Part shown: piece by piece, positions 32,751-48,245 of the stretch
Layout of the letters: each line of letters starts with the position of its first letter
Position numbering within the stretch: position 1 is the stretch's first letter
Assembly (NCBI GenBank): GCA_963853835.1
Contig: OY970824.1
Span: 45,528,227 to 45,592,226, forward strand
Length of the DNA: 64,000 bases
Origin: Calendula officinalis
Taxonomy: Eukaryota > Streptophyta > Magnoliopsida > Asterales > Asteraceae
Direction: 5' to 3'
Notes under the pieces: model-generated
Database searches by the model: none
The model's input: the letters and a program-made list of their open reading frames with translations, nothing else
Told to the model about the DNA's origin: nothing
Program-made: the position numbers and the translations under genes

Positions 32751-33412
32751 ATTTTTTGTTAGAAACATTAAAGTGATAATAGTGAGCTGTGATTTCTTGT
32801 TCAACAAAATTCCTCTCGATAACCATGCATAAGATTTTCTGAATTATACAAGTCTATTTATCATTGACAATTAAACTGTAACGCTTCCACAGTATTTGAA
32901 TTGTACAATCTTAGTGCATTAACATTACGTACATGGAATTAACATGAAATAAAATTGAATTAATATCAACATCAAATAATATTGAACTGGAATTCATTTT
33001 ACATCAAGTACTGGGTTTTTTATGAGTCTACACAATTTTAAGGTTCTGATGATGAAATATAATTAACAAGACAACATTAAAATTTTGGAAATTTCACTAA
33101 AATTGATGATATATCAAAGTCTCCATGCGGAGAGAAAACATAACCAATGGGAACTAAAACTATAATCAGGAATTGAAGATGGGTTAGACGACAATTAAAG
33201 GCAATAAAAACAAGGGGTGTCTAAGCTCACCATGGAAAGAAGAACAAGGGGTTTAGATTGGATTTTGGAGTTTTAATTGGCTAGGCTTGATTTAGATTGG
33301 ATTTTAAGTATTTTAAGCAAAACTACGTAGTTTTAGGTGGTTCCACACTTAAGATTAAGTACGTGACAGCGACACATTCACTTTTCCCATATATAAAATC
33401 ACTATTATGTTG
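32751..33412. other. intergenic with one solitary MITE arm
   Basis: From about 33304 to 33390 the sequence AGTATTTTAAGCAAAACTAC ... TTAAGTACGTGACAGC repeats the left arm of the foldback element at 32435. The rest is AT-rich spacer. Confidence 0.5.
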
Positions 33413-33703
33413 TACTCTATCCGTCCCATATAAAAGTTCACATTTCTCACTAAACTTTTGTCCCACAAAAAATTCACATTTCTCATTAAACTTTTGTCCC
33501 AGAAAAAAGTTCACATTTCTCAAATTTGACGGACCCCACATAATAAAATATTATTATTACTAAGAACTTCATTATTAATATCAACTAATTATCTTTCTCT
33601 CCTCAATCCAACCTTATATTTTAATTAAAAGTATTACTATTAACCCCACCACTAACTATTACCTAAAATTTATGCCAAAAAAATGTAAACTTCGGAGGGA
33701 GTA
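33413..33703. mobile_element. Stowaway-like MITE
   Basis: TACTCTATCCGTCCCATATA to CTTCGGAGGGAGTA, 291 bp, with TA at both ends. It contains three tandem copies of a TTCACATTTCTC(AC)TAAACTTTTGTCC-like unit at 33430-33525. Confidence 0.8.
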
Positions 33704-35389
33704 TAAGTTAAAAATGTGTGATTTTTAACTAAATTCAAAATGAAATACTAAAAAACATTGAAAATAAAAGGACAAACGTTAAGTTGAGACCCGATTGCAT
33801 CGGTTCGTATCTTCCTGTCTGCAACAACGACGAATTTGATTTCTCTCTGCAACTCCGTCATTCTCTCTCACATTTCTTCAATTCAATCTCTCGCAAAATC
33901 TCACCTTCCGCCATTTTTGAATCTCAACAATTTCTCCCTCTCTAAACATGGAAGTTTTCATCCGAGCAGACATCCGTCGACACTTCTCAATCACATTGCT
34001 CCGACCACCGTGGTCTGTACTTGGTCCCTTTCAGGTCTCAACCTAATTCAATGCAATCACAAAGAAGATGAAGAATTTAATTTAATTTAATTAGTTTTGT
34101 TATGATTAATTTCCAGGTGGTGGAAGGAAGCTGACGGATGTTGTGATCCAGATGGGGGAACGAAGAAGAGAGGGGTTTTATACGATGTGTTGCCGGCATC
34201 GGCTTCTTATGGTGGTCCAATGAAGATACTTAATAACATTTTTTAAATCAGATCTTGCGTTTAACCTTATTAGGAAAGAAGAAGAACAAAAAGATGATGA
34301 AGATTATGATAATTATAATGATAGTGATTGTACAGAGAATAATGATGTAAAGGACGAAATTATGCATTGGTTTCTACAGATATGTGGCTTCAAGCACTTA
34401 AATGGTCAGTGTTTCTTAGCTATTTAATACCATCAACTTGAAATTTGGGTGATTATTTATATTAGTTAGGGTAATTACATATGCAATTTAGGAGTTAACC
34501 GGTTAATATAGTTAGTTAGACATGTTTCTGTTAGTTAATTCACAATCACTTTGTTCAAAACATTTTCGTACGGTTTTAAGTTTTAACCCTGTTTTGATTT
34601 ATTGTTTCAGTAAATGAATGGTATGACTAAATCTAGTGGTTTTGTATATATTTATATTATTATATATGTATAGGTTTGTAAGAGCAGTTGTTTGTGTGTA
34701 TGTATAGGCATAGTGACAGTAAAGGAACAACAAATGATGGTAAGAGTTTTTCAACAACAGAAGAATATATGAGTAAGAGTATGACTGATATATATCCTTT
34801 ACAACTCAAGCTTTCTGTTTTGCAAGAGACCAACACATTAGGTGTGAGAATAAACAAAAAGGTAAATATAATTTTATTTTTTTTACTCTAGTAATTACTA
34901 TCCTTATTTTTATATTTTACATTTTGTTCAGTCACTATCGACACCATTTATAAGAATCTTTTTGCTGAACTATTTACTAGGTAGGATGAAACATTTCAAA
35001 ATTGAAAAAAGTTACAGTTATTTATGATTATATTACATATTTTTTTTTCTTACAGGATAATGCTGTTGATTGCTTTCGAAGAGCCTGCAAGATTTTTAGT
35101 GTAGAGTCTGAACTTGTAAGTGTATTTCTTTTATTTGTCTATATCTGATTTATTTAATTTATTTAATTTTATCAGCATTTTTCTCTTGGTTGTGCAGTTA
35201 CACATCTGACATCTGGGATTTTTCTGGAGAAACAACTCAATTTCTTCTAAGCGAGAAAAATAAAAATGTAAAAGAATCTCAAACACAATCGGAGCAAGAT
35301 GTAAACTTTATTCTTCCTTATTTTATCATTTAATTTAAATTATAATCCCGGATGATATTTAATTATTTCTTCTAATTAATATCTACTAA

Positions 35390-35680
<291 letters not shown>

Positions 35681-35714
35681 TAAGTTACTCCATTTCTGTA
35701 ATCAGATGCTTCTT

Positions 35715-36240
35715 TTTGTCAAAACGGGTCAATTATGATTACAAAGTAACTACTTTTTTAGTATGGGTATGGTTACAAAGAAATTATTGTTACTATAATA
35801 GTCTTTAAATAAGACGGTTTAATTGGTATATTAGAATTTAAATTTTGGCGATTTTTAACCTGTTTGACCAACGTTTTTCTATTTGACCTATTTGACCCGT
35901 TTGAGATAAAATACAATCCAAATTAGTTGTGGTAAATTGGGAAGGATGGCTAACAGCCAGAAGGGGTTTGGGTCAAAACAGGTAAAACTTTTAGTACAGA
36001 TCAAAACGGATTTGGTTGGGCCGGTTGACCAATAAAGCGTTAAATAATATTGTTATAATAATAATCTAAATCTTTAAATAAGATGGTTTTATTGGGTTGT
36101 ACGCATTAAAAATAAACATTAGGTGCCTTTTAACCGAGTTTTTTTTATTATGCCCATTTGACCCGTTTGAGATAAAACACAACCCAAATTGACCCATTCA
36201 TAAGTGAACGGGTCAAATTTGCCATCTCCATGGTTTACTT
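35715..36240. repeat. imperfect direct repeat in a UBP intron
   Basis: Two blocks share ATTTGACCCGTTTGAGATAA, AATAAGANGGTTTNATTGG and GGGTCAA words (about 35800-35930 and 36070-36230). Probably a duplicated transposon scrap; type unknown. Confidence 0.5.
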
Positions 36241-36590
36241 TGTTGGGTTCTTTTTCGTTTCTATTACTGAAGTGGTTTTCTCTCTTTATGCAAGAATAAT
36301 AAACAGAAACTGACCAAAGTACTAGATTACAATATTGCCCTTGTGATATTTTCTAGTGTTTTCTCTTCTTCCAATGATGAAAATTTCACATATTAACCAG
36401 GGTGAGATTGCAACAGCATTTGGTGATTTATTAAAAACATTATGGGCTCCAGGAGCAACATCGGTCCCACCAAGAGCATTCAAATCCAAACTTGCCCATT
36501 TTGCCCCTCAATTCAGTGGCTTTAATCAGCACGATTCTCGAGTTTGTACTCATTTTCTTTGTTGGTGTTAAAATTTGAAGTCTAAATTAA

Positions 36591-36791
<201 letters not shown>

Positions 36792-36794
36792 TAA

Positions 36795-37050
36795 AAAAAA
36801 AAAAAAAAATACATAAATCATCCTTGTGGTTTGTATGAAATTGTGGATTTCGTTCCTTGACTACTTTTATTGCATGTATAGCCCATAATTTTAAAACTTG
36901 TAACATCAACTACCCCTAAAGCAAAGAATGTGGTTGATGATAGAACTTACAAGTTTCAAAATTAGGGACTATTTGTGCAATAAAAGAAGGCGAGGGACGA
37001 AATCCATAATTTTATACAAACCACGGGGACGATTTATGTAATTTACTGTT
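36795..37050. mobile_element. foldback MITE next to the missing UBP exon
   Basis: Left CATCCTTGTGGTTTGTATGAA ATTGTGGATTTCG is inverted as CGAAATCCATAATTTTATAC AAACCACGGGGACG at the right; the centre has GTTGATG/CATCAAC. It sits exactly where the exon encoding the segment after ADEY is absent. (Spaces mark breaks for length.). Confidence 0.65.
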
Positions 37051-38175
37051 TAAAAAATAAACCGAAATTTTGAATAAAGTGATTTTGGAGGTTTTGCGCA
37101 TTAGAAATAGTGTTTGGCAACTTTAGAGTTGTTTCCTTTTAAGCTATTGTTTTTTTCCCCGTTTGGGCGGTTAGAGATAAAACACAATATCATGTGTTTG
37201 GGATGTGAAATTGTGAAACATTTACAGTTAGAATTTTTTGTTGGTTGCCTGATTTAATTTTATATTTTGCTGATTATAACTGCAGGGTCAATTTAGGTCA
37301 ACTCTAGTATGTCCAATCTGCAAAAAGGTGTCAGTTACATTTGATCCATTCATGTATCTATCATTACCTTTACCATCAACATCAATGAGAACTTTGACTT
37401 TGACCATTGTGCCCTCTGATGGAAGTGGTCAACCAACTCCAGTTACAGTTACTGTTCCAAAACAAGGAAAGTTTGAAGATCTTGTTCGTGCTTTGGGGCC
37501 CACGTGTTCTTTAGGGAATGATGAAACCCTAATGGTGGCTGAGGTAATTCTGATTTTTTTTATTTATTTTAATTAATTTTTAGTCATGTTTGTCTGTGGC
37601 TTAATTTTTCTTTTATCTGAAAATTAGTTATTTTTGCAGGTGTACAATAATCATATAATACGTTTTCTTGGGGAGCCTAGTGATTCGTTATCATTAATTA
37701 GGGATGATGATCGACTTGTTGGTTATAAATTACAAAATAATTCTGAGAAATTTTCTCGGGTTGTTTATGTTCACCAGCAACCAGAAAAGTAAGTTAAATG
37801 TTATTTATTCTATGTTTTTTTCTATTTTCTTTACTCTCATTTCTAAGTTTTTTTTTCCCGAACATGAAATCTAACAGAAAGATCACAACAATGGGAAATA
37901 TAGGCTTTCTAATGGTCATCAATAGGGATTTAAACTCAATTAAAAAAAGTTAATAAAAAAAATAAATTAAAAATAATAATAAAATATAAAAAAAATAAAA
38001 AAAATGAAAATGAAAACTAAAATAAAAATAAAAATACATCTATCTATGGCTTTAGCTAATCAAATCTCTTGTTTCTGTTTTGTTTGGTTTCTCCAGATAT
38101 GTATTATAAATTTATAATTATGTTTATCATCTTGTGTTCATTTATCTTATGACAAAATGAATTTCTTATTTTCAG

Positions 38176-38695
38176 GACCGAAAGCCGTAAATTAAGTTGC
38201 AAGGCATTCGGGCTTCCTCTTATAGCAAGTGGAGAAATTGTAAAAGGAAATGATATTCACAATTTATATTTTCAAATATTAAAACCTTTCACAACAAAGG
38301 CTAAAAATTCAACAGAAAATGATGACATCATCACTTTAACTGTACCAACCAAAGATGAAGAAGAATTTAGAACTGTTGCAATTTCTGAAGACACAAAAGA
38401 ATCTGGTAATGGAAAAGATTCTCAATCACATTCTGATTGTGAAGTAAAATTCTATTTAACTGACGAAAACGGAATTGCCAAAAGTTCTGAGATTATTATG
38501 GATGAGTTGTTAGATTCCTCAGAGTTGACCGGTCAACTGACGGTTCTTGTGTGTTGGTCTGATAGCATGTTTGACCAGTTTGACCAACGCCTTTTAGCCG
38601 GCTTTATTTAGCAAAAAACCTCAAGAATCTGTTTCTTTGTATAAATGCTTGGAAGCATTTCTTAAGGAAGAACCACTTGGACCTGAAGACATGTG
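38176..38695 (+). pseudogene. UBP-like exon with frameshift
   Basis: Encodes TESRKLSCKAFGLPLIASGE through SSELTGQLTVLVCWSD. Near 38612 one extra base shifts the frame, and the family continuation KKPQESVSLYKCLEAFLKEE resumes in another frame up to the donor. Confidence 0.85.
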
Positions 38696-39065
38696 GTATG
38701 TTTCCTAAACCCTAAATTCTGAGCCCTAAACCCTGATACAAGCATTTGGTTGGTTGTTTATATGTGAATTCCAAATATATGTTAGGTGATTTGAATAATC
38801 AGAACCAGATAAACAGCTATATAATAAAATGTGCAGAAGATAGTGTTTGAATGTGTTTCTACTTGTAAATTTGAGAAAAAAATAATCATAAAATGACTTT
38901 CTTGGGAGAAAAGGTGATAAGTATTGTGGTATAGGAGAATTTTTTATTCCCAATTTAGGTTAAAAAAGGGTAATTAAGTAATTTTATTTTACCTTTTGCT
39001 AATTAGTTTTGTGCTGATATGAAACTGATTATTTAACCCTTAAGCAATCACAAATATAATTTAGA

Positions 39066-39478
39066 GAGTTGTGTTCAATGTAGTCCATCTTTTAATCATA
39101 GTCCCAAGGGACTAATCTTAAACATTAGATCAATACTAATTCATGATCAAGATTAATCACATTGACATTTGACACTCATATATTATTAAATTTTTTTAAA
39201 ATGATTTTTTTTGTAACTTTTTTCTTTAAAAAACATTATGTGATAACATGTGATTTAAGTATACAATTACATGTGATTATACGAAAACAGCACATGTGAT
39301 CAAGTATACAATCACATGTGGTTATTACATAATGTTTTTTAAAGAAAAAATAATGATTAAAATTTATGTGAGTGTCAAATGTCAAAAATACCCCTCCATG
39401 TATAAAACATGTGATTACTCTTCTTGATCATTACATTGATCCAATGGTTAAAATTAGTCTCTTGGACTACATTGAACA
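39066..39478. mobile_element. foldback MITE in a UBP intron
   Basis: Ends GTTCAATGTAGTCCATC and GGACTACATTGAAC are inverted; next to them are GACATTTGACACTCA and GAGTGTCAAATGTC. The centre is ACATGTGATCAAGTATACAA-type palindromic words. Same family as the element in TPS intron 5. Confidence 0.75.
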
Positions 39479-39584
39479 ATTCACATAATTTATATATACA
39501 AACATAAAAAAAAAACTTATTATTGTGACTACACCCATTGAGTCTCTTGGAGCTATGATTAAAATATGCTTCTTTGGTACATAA

Positions 39585-41330
<1,746 letters not shown>

Positions 41331-41488
41331 AAAGATAATAATAATAAATGTTTTTGATTGATGTGATGTAGCATGATGGTGATAGATGGTACGAGTTTGA
41401 TGATAATCGCGTTTCTTCTATTGAAGAGGGTCGGATCAAAACCTCTGCTGCTTATGTACTTTTTTACAGACGATTAGTAGATGTGTGA

Positions 41489-43599
41489 CTAACATTAATT
41501 TTGAAGAAATACCACCAAAAAATCAAATTATTAATTCATTATTTTACCAAATTAAGAAAAGAATCATTTGGAATTAAGAAAAGAATTTAACTTACAGATC
41601 CAAACAGTTTGGTATGAGTTCTAACAACCAACATACCATATTCAGTTTCATTTTACAGTTGAAGAGGTATTGATTATTTTTTTGGAAGAATATATTCCAT
41701 ATTAATTATAGCCTTATAGGCTACATCTTTGTAACCTTATGTAAATTACAAGTTACAACAATTTTCATTTTTTGATCTTCTCTTTTAGTTACGTATGCGG
41801 TAAATTAATTTAATGGTATCAGTTTTTATCATTTTTTTTTTTTTAAATTAGATGATGTGAAATGTTGTACTTTTAACAGAATTGCGATCCACAAGGCAAT
41901 TTGATTAGACACAAGAACGTGTTAATCATTTTTAAGCATTATTATAAATGGTTTATTCATGGTAATTTGATTAGAGCTAGATGTAATTGGTATATCTTAA
42001 TTAATAAGTATTGATTTTTATATATGCAACTAAAATGAATATAAAATGTGCGTGATCAATTTTTAGGTTTAATCTGGGGGGGTTGGTGGTGGTGGTGGTG
42101 TTATATAAATCAAAAGGGTAACATATGATTAAAAGGGGTCACAATCATTGTTTAGTATATTTGTGTATTGTTTAGTGTAGTTATATATTTAGCTAAAAAT
42201 CTTACATCGTGTGATGAATAAACTAAAAATTGTGATGTAGAAATAAATTTCTTTAATTAAATGATCAACCCAGAATTTGATATTGGATTCGTATACGTGA
42301 TGCTCCTATCATATGTGTCCAAATCATGGTTGGTTTGTGACATAAAACGAGATCGATTCCAGCAATTGGTAATGATCGAATTAGAATGCCAAATTGTGAG
42401 AATCCTTACTGATGTTTGGCATGTTCCTGATTTGAGCAAGACTTTAAATTAGAGCGCGCACACATACATACACACTATAAATATCATATGCTATTGAATG
42501 AGGTGGGTAGCAATCAGAAATTTCTACAATAGGATCACGGGTTAGAATCCAGGGGTATTTTAGTCTTTTTGACATTGTAGGTAATAAGTCGTTTTCCTGC
42601 TAGTAGTTATAACACCTAAATGGGCCAATTTGCTACTTCGAGAAATCTTTAATCCTAATTAATTAGCCTAGCAGTATCAAATATCAATGTGATTATGTAT
42701 ACCAAATGGCCGTGGGTTCAAGTCCTGTAATGAACAAAATTAGTGTAGATTTAGTGAGTGTGTATTTGTCGTTTTGAAAAAACTGACTTCTTGATGATTT
42801 GATGAGATTCACTTATCATTTTTTTTGTAAAATCATCCATCTGATCAATTCGATTACCTTTTTTCCCTTTATAGCAGTGTTGCTCGTTATAACCACGTTA
42901 AATGGGTTCTTATACCGCAAACACCACGTCATCCATTGGGTCAAACTCATGCCAAAAACCATGATGTTAACACATATTAAACATTTTTTTTTTTTTACTT
43001 TTTGTAAATTATTATTGATTCTGGGTACTTTTTATTGTCCCCAAATGGTATATAAATGTTAAATGAGTGAAAGTAATTTTAAGGTAAATGTTAAAATTAT
43101 ATTAAAGAAACAAAAGTATTTTAAAATGACTTTAACATGTACCACAACGTCTGACTTAAATGTGGTGTAATTAAGCCCATCATATGAATCAACAAACATC
43201 TTATGAAGTCACATGACACATCTTAGGATGCAAGATGACACTTGGCAGCTAAATATGCAGCCACGTAATCTCATTTCATTTCTAAAACTTGTATTTTGTG
43301 GTGTAGACATTAAAAGTTGTGGTGCAGAAATGAACTCCCTTACTTTTAAACATCATTATCTTTAATTACTTTATCTCAAATTTGTGGGGTCCATCCTCTA
43401 CTAACTATCCAATTTAATCTATTAACATTTATTATCATATTTTGCCTCAAAAAACGTGAAATGCGAAATGTATCACTTATTATGAAACGGATGAAGTAAT
43501 CACATTTTTTAATGTATCACTAATAATTAGTAATTATGTAAATAAACACTTTACTTTTTTTAACAGCTAGTTATTAAACTGGTGGTTCGAGTCAGATAG
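41489..43599. other. intergenic between the UBP pseudogene and the gypsy element
   Basis: AT-rich. It contains a GGT microsatellite near 42083, a possible copia protease scrap at 42261-42452 (reading TDVWHVPDLSKTLN, like the RHVPDLxxNL segment after copia protease), and a decayed Stowaway right half at about 43340-43497 ending GAAACGGATGAAGTA. No intact gene. Confidence 0.5.
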
Positions 43600-44067
43600 T
43601 GTGATAACTCGATATTTCTGGTATGTAATCTCATTTCATTTCTAAAACTTTCCTTATTTAGAAAGTTTCTATATTTAGACATTTCTATTTTTGGCATCCA
43701 AACACACAACAACACATCTATTTTTACACCATGCACTAGTGTTTGATTATTTTAGTCAACACAACATATTATTTTTCTTATGGTGACAACTTGAGCTCAA
43801 ACACTTTAAAAAATAGTAACCTCTTGTCGGTTACACAATAAACAAATTAATTGAATAAACGTGACTCGAAGTGAACTAAAATTCTAAACCGACACCTAAC
43901 CATGACCGACCACCAATGTGGCCGGCCTGCCCTTGCTCGTGACCAACCCAAACCGGCCGAACCCTTCAAAGTGTGAGACTTATCCCTTTTCTTTTATAGT
44001 TAATGCTTATCCCTTCCTCAATTCAAACAAGTTTGAGTTGTACTCAAACACCAACACATATTTACCC

Positions 44068-44128
44068 TATAAATACCCTCACAAAGCAAACCCTAGACCT
44101 CTTGATCTCTCCCTCTCTCTCGGCCGAA
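44068..44128 (+). promoter_or_regulatory. LTR core promoter: TATA box and CGGCCGAA motif
   Basis: TATAAATA at 44068-44075; TCTCTCCCTC follows, then CTCTCGGCCGAAACAC, whose CGGCCGAA is at 44121-44128. The 3' LTR copy has TATAAATA at 61339-61346 and TCTCAGCCGAAACAC at about 61389, one base changed. Transcription start is expected about 30 bases after TATA. Confidence 0.6.
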
Positions 44129-44409
44129 ACACACCACCACCATCATCCGTTCGATCCAAGCAAACCCGAGCATCCCCTTCGTTTTCTTTCGATTCCCGAT
44201 CGCAAGGTAAGAAAACCGATCCCTTTCTTTTGTTTTCCTTTTATTTCGGTCCCAAGGTCGAAACCGAGACCATGGCCAAGGCCATATGGTCTCGACAATA
44301 GCTTATGATGTTTGATCCCAAGCCGATCGTGTGTATGGTCACACCATGCATGCGGATTTCGTCCCATGTTCGCATTGTTATTTCTTGTTCATGTTCATTA
44401 TTGACCCTT

Positions 44410-45145
44410 GGCTAAACCCTAGAAACCCTAGATCTAGAACTATTGTTGTGCCTAACCCTAGATCTAACCTTGTTGTGACTAAAATACCAGATCTAGCCTC
44501 AAACCCGTAGGGTTTTGGCCTAGTCGGCCAACCCTAACCGAACTCTAACCTTATTTGACTAATAGGTTGACTATTTGACTTAGTTAACTAGATTTGATCA
44601 TTTGACTTTCGTTGACCCGAAATCATTTAAGCCCTAACCCTAAAACCGTATACATCAAATCATAATTAACCTAGTTGACTTTTGTTGACTATTTTGATCA
44701 ATGTTGAATTTAGATTGGACTAATTTTGACCCATAAGTCAAACCGGGTCAAGGCTTGTGCTTGACCCAAACCGTGGACCCAAACCAAGAACTATATCGGG
44801 CCAGGGCCCGTACTTGGCCCAAAATGATTTAACTTAGCCCATTGGGCCAAAGCCCAACCCATTGGCCCATTCCTAGCCCAAACCGAACCCAACTGGGCCC
44901 AAGCCCAATCCATGGCCCAACTCAATTGGACCTAAGCCCAACTTGAGGCCCAAGAGGCCCATTTAAGCCCATTAGGCCCACCTAGTGGCCCTGTTAAGCC
45001 CATTTAGGCCCATTAAGTCAAACCCATTTCATTTCATGTCATTTCATTTCAAACCCATTTCATTTCATGTCATTTCATTTCAAACCCATTTCATTTCATT
45101 TTATATTTAAAAGCCCAATGCATTTCATTTCATTTCATTTAAGTC
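44410..45145 (+). promoter_or_regulatory. successive motif blocks in the transcribed LTR
   Basis: In order: AAACCCTAG telo-box-like words (44412-44460), TTGACT/TTGACC W-box-like words (44560-44770, about ten), GGCCCA/AGCCCA words resembling site II elements (44801-45017, more than twenty), and a CATTT/CATTTCATTT microsatellite (45024-45140). The same blocks recur in the 3' LTR at about 61680-62410. Binding by the factors that use such words is inference only. Confidence 0.6.
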
Positions 45146-45898
45146 CAATAACCCAAGTTCATTCGATGTCATAAAATATAAAACATAACATTAATTGCAT
45201 ATCATAAATCACATATCATAACTAGATCGCCTGTGTTATCTTAGTTTAACTAGAGCGTTATCTCGTTTAGGAAGCTAGGAGCCTTTGATGGAATCCTCTG
45301 TCCTATCTGTTTCTAAGCTTTGCCCAGGTGAGTCCACACCCCTGTTATTATGTTTTACTGTTTTATAAGCTACCGGGGTGGAAAACATAAACAATGCTAC
45401 CATTTCATTATATGACTGTACAATATTTACATTTTCATTATCGCGTTGGCATGACAAACAATTATTATACTAGACTAAGGTGCCAGCAATCATTTACTAG
45501 TGGATCTAGACCATGGATATGCAGATAGTACTATTGGCTGACACTCATCCTCCCAACATTATTTGATCATTACTTGGCTATCCAAGACATCTTTCAGGAG
45601 TGTATATCCATAAAAGAACGATAACATACTGGAGTTGAAGTGTTGATTGTGGACTTAGGGGTTGGTATATTAACTCAATGGACTAGCTACCTGTTGGGGA
45701 TAACAGTCATGCGATGTCAAACATAAACAACTTATTCAACACTTTTTCATAAACAAAACTAGTAATTGTAGATCTTCTACAATTACACTACATTTTCATA
45801 CTTATTCCTCATAACTTAATGGTGTTGAACTTATACTTTTTCAGTCATAAAACTATTTTCATAACAGTCGTTTTGGGTAGCAAACACAATACTTTTAT

Positions 45899-46534
45899 TG
45901 TTGGAACATGCTTCACGATTATAACGTATAGTTATATGGCTAGTTGTATGTGAGCCTAAAGGGCCACACACTTATACACTAAACACCTTGTTATATATAA
46001 TATAATTAGTGTAATTATATTATATATATATAATATCGTAAGTGACTCACTAATTAATTAAGTTTATTTGTTAAGACTTATATTATCTAGTGAGACTAAT
46101 TGAATGATTAAAAGAACAAGGGGGCTAAGTGTCATATCTCTTATGTTGTAATTAGGGGATAAATACTTAGATTAGGGAGCAAGAAACTAACCCTAATCTC
46201 TCCCTCCCTCTAGCTCTCGGCCGAAACACCCCTTTCTAGGGTTCTTGGTTTTTGCCTCTTTCAAGCTTGCATTGGACTAGCATCTTCAAGGGTGTTCTTG
46301 ATAGTGTAGTGTGGATTAACTTTGGAGGAATTCACCATTTGAATTCTTGGTTTCAATCTTCCATCATCACCATCCGAAATATAACTATCAAAGGCTTTAA
46401 GGGTATGAATTGTTCTTCCTAACTCTTTGTATTTATCTTTAGTTTAATTGTATGATTAATATCAAGATCCGTTCATGGTGATTAAATACTTTCCGCTGCG
46501 TTTTGTTACTTGTTTTAACCGAAATTCACCATTA
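45899..46534 (+). repeat. 5' LTR of the copia element
   Basis: Starts TGTTGGAACATGCTTCACG and ends TTCACCATTA. It ends in TA rather than CA; this boundary is chosen because it makes the 5-bp target duplication exact. A GATAAATA TATA-like box at 46159 is followed by CTCTCGGCCGAAACACC at about 46214. Confidence 0.85.
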
Positions 46535-48245
46535 GTGGTATCACGAGTCATTATATTGATCATATAAATTAGCTAGTTTTTGTAAAAAGTGGCAAAAATC
46601 AATCCTTTTTGATACCCTAAAATTCCGATCGGCAATTAAAGAACCCTAGGGTTCTTTATTTTTTCGCAATTTTTTACAAATAATGGGTTAAAAATATGAT
46701 TTTTTGGAACCCTAATTGCTACTTGTTACAAAAACAATATCAAAAAATTAATCTTATTACTGAATTTCTTCGATTATTTGGCTTGGATTTCCCTATTTTT
46801 TTTGTAAATTTATATATGGCAAAACATGTTATTTTGTCATATTCCAAGCCAAAGTCTTGTCAATTGTTGCTTGATTGTGCAAAACTGATGAAAACCTAGA
46901 CCCTTTGTGATTGGATGTGATTTGTTTGAATGTTTGGTTGTTTTTGGGAAAGCCGTGTTTTGGCTAATTGTTGTAATTTTTTATTTTTTCTTAAGTTTTG
47001 GTGCCATTGTTTGGGGCAAATTTCAATTGTAAAAGTATTAGAATAGTTGTATTTTATTTCCTTCTTATCTTGTAATTTGTTGACTAAAGTTGAAGAAAAA
47101 ATGAATAAAAAACAACAATTTTCGGCACCTCCTGCGCAGCTGCACGAAAACAGACTTTCCTGGAGATTGGCAACTCGTTTGGACCTGAAACCACCGCCAA
47201 AATTTCCGCAACTCAGAGGTCTACAACTTTCCAGAAGTCCGGGAAGACTGGAAATGTCGTCTGCTAGGTCGAATTTCACTTCAGGAGCTGCTAGATTTTT
47301 TTGGACAGATTGCATTTTCACATTGGTTGGGCCCTACTTGCTCATGATTGTCTTAGAGCAAGTGGGAGCCCATCTGGTTTATGTAGGCCCACTCGGGTTC
47401 ATGTTGGCCCGTCCCCTAGTTTGACCCTTCGGTCCGTCATGATGACTCACGTGACCGTACATAGGCTATCATCGGTCGAGGTTTTGCACAAATTATGTTG
47501 CATGTTTTTTCTTTATGTTTGTGGTTGTTTAAATTTCTATTAGATACAAATCATAAAACAATTAAAAATATGATTTTTAACACAAACATTAAAAACATCC
47601 AAATCTCTAACTTGTTAATCATTGATGATTAATCTTTAATCTAAACGTGTTTTTGAGATTAAATAAAGTTTAAATAAGATTTGAAACTTGACACTTAATA
47701 ATCGCTAAACGTTTTTACCGCTTATTAAATTAACTTATGAAGTGGTATGAATGAAGTACATGATTCATTCATATCTTAATAAATTTTTTCTTAAAATTTT
47801 TCATACCTAAAATTTAAGTCACGCCGTCGAATTGGTGGCACTTGCTTCTACTTTTAAATTCACGTGAGACGTGGTTTGAATTTAGATCCGAAGTCATTAT
47901 TGTCTAGGTGTGAGACCTAGATTTATTTTGACACGAGTTCACACTGGATGACTTAATCGAGTTAACGATGAGACCTTGACGGCGAAGATGCGACAAACAT
48001 GCCACTTGACCCTAGATGCTTGCTTACTAGGTGCCATGAAGTCCCATAACTCTAAGCGTTGCACTTGTAATGCAATTGTTGAACGTTCACCTACCTATTG
48101 GATCTATCATCACTAGCAGATCAACTAATGTGGTGATAGAAGCGCAATGGGATCTTAGCTTTTAATTAAAATTAATTGGGTAGTTAATTTATTAAAGGAA
48201 ATTATTATTAAAAATACTAATTTATGAACTTTGTAAATTTTGTAG
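46535..48245 (+). other. long leader of the copia element
   Basis: About 1.7 kb between primer-binding site and gag. It has no domain-bearing frame (47047-47424 and its neighbours are chance frames). A GCAAGTGGGAGC word at about 47357 resembles the element's own polypurine tract. Confidence 0.55.

Noticed and set aside
33836..34090. 84-aa frame at the start of the UBP locus
   Set aside because: Different frame from the UBP exon, which reads DHRGLYLVPFR up to the donor at 34034; it is a shadow.
43918..44308. ORFs of 127 and 101 aa, repeated almost unchanged at 61189-61579
   Set aside because: They lie in the two LTRs and are alike only because LTRs are copies of each other; they overlap the TATA box and have no domain.
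46530..46534. Ending the copia LTR at ...TTCACCA to obey the TG...CA rule
   Set aside because: That boundary gives no matching target duplication with a TG start, whereas ending at ...CATTA gives exact TTTAT on both sides.
47047..47543. Frames of 125 and 80 aa ahead of the copia gag
   Set aside because: They lie in the element leader, share no motif with gag and overlap each other in different frames.
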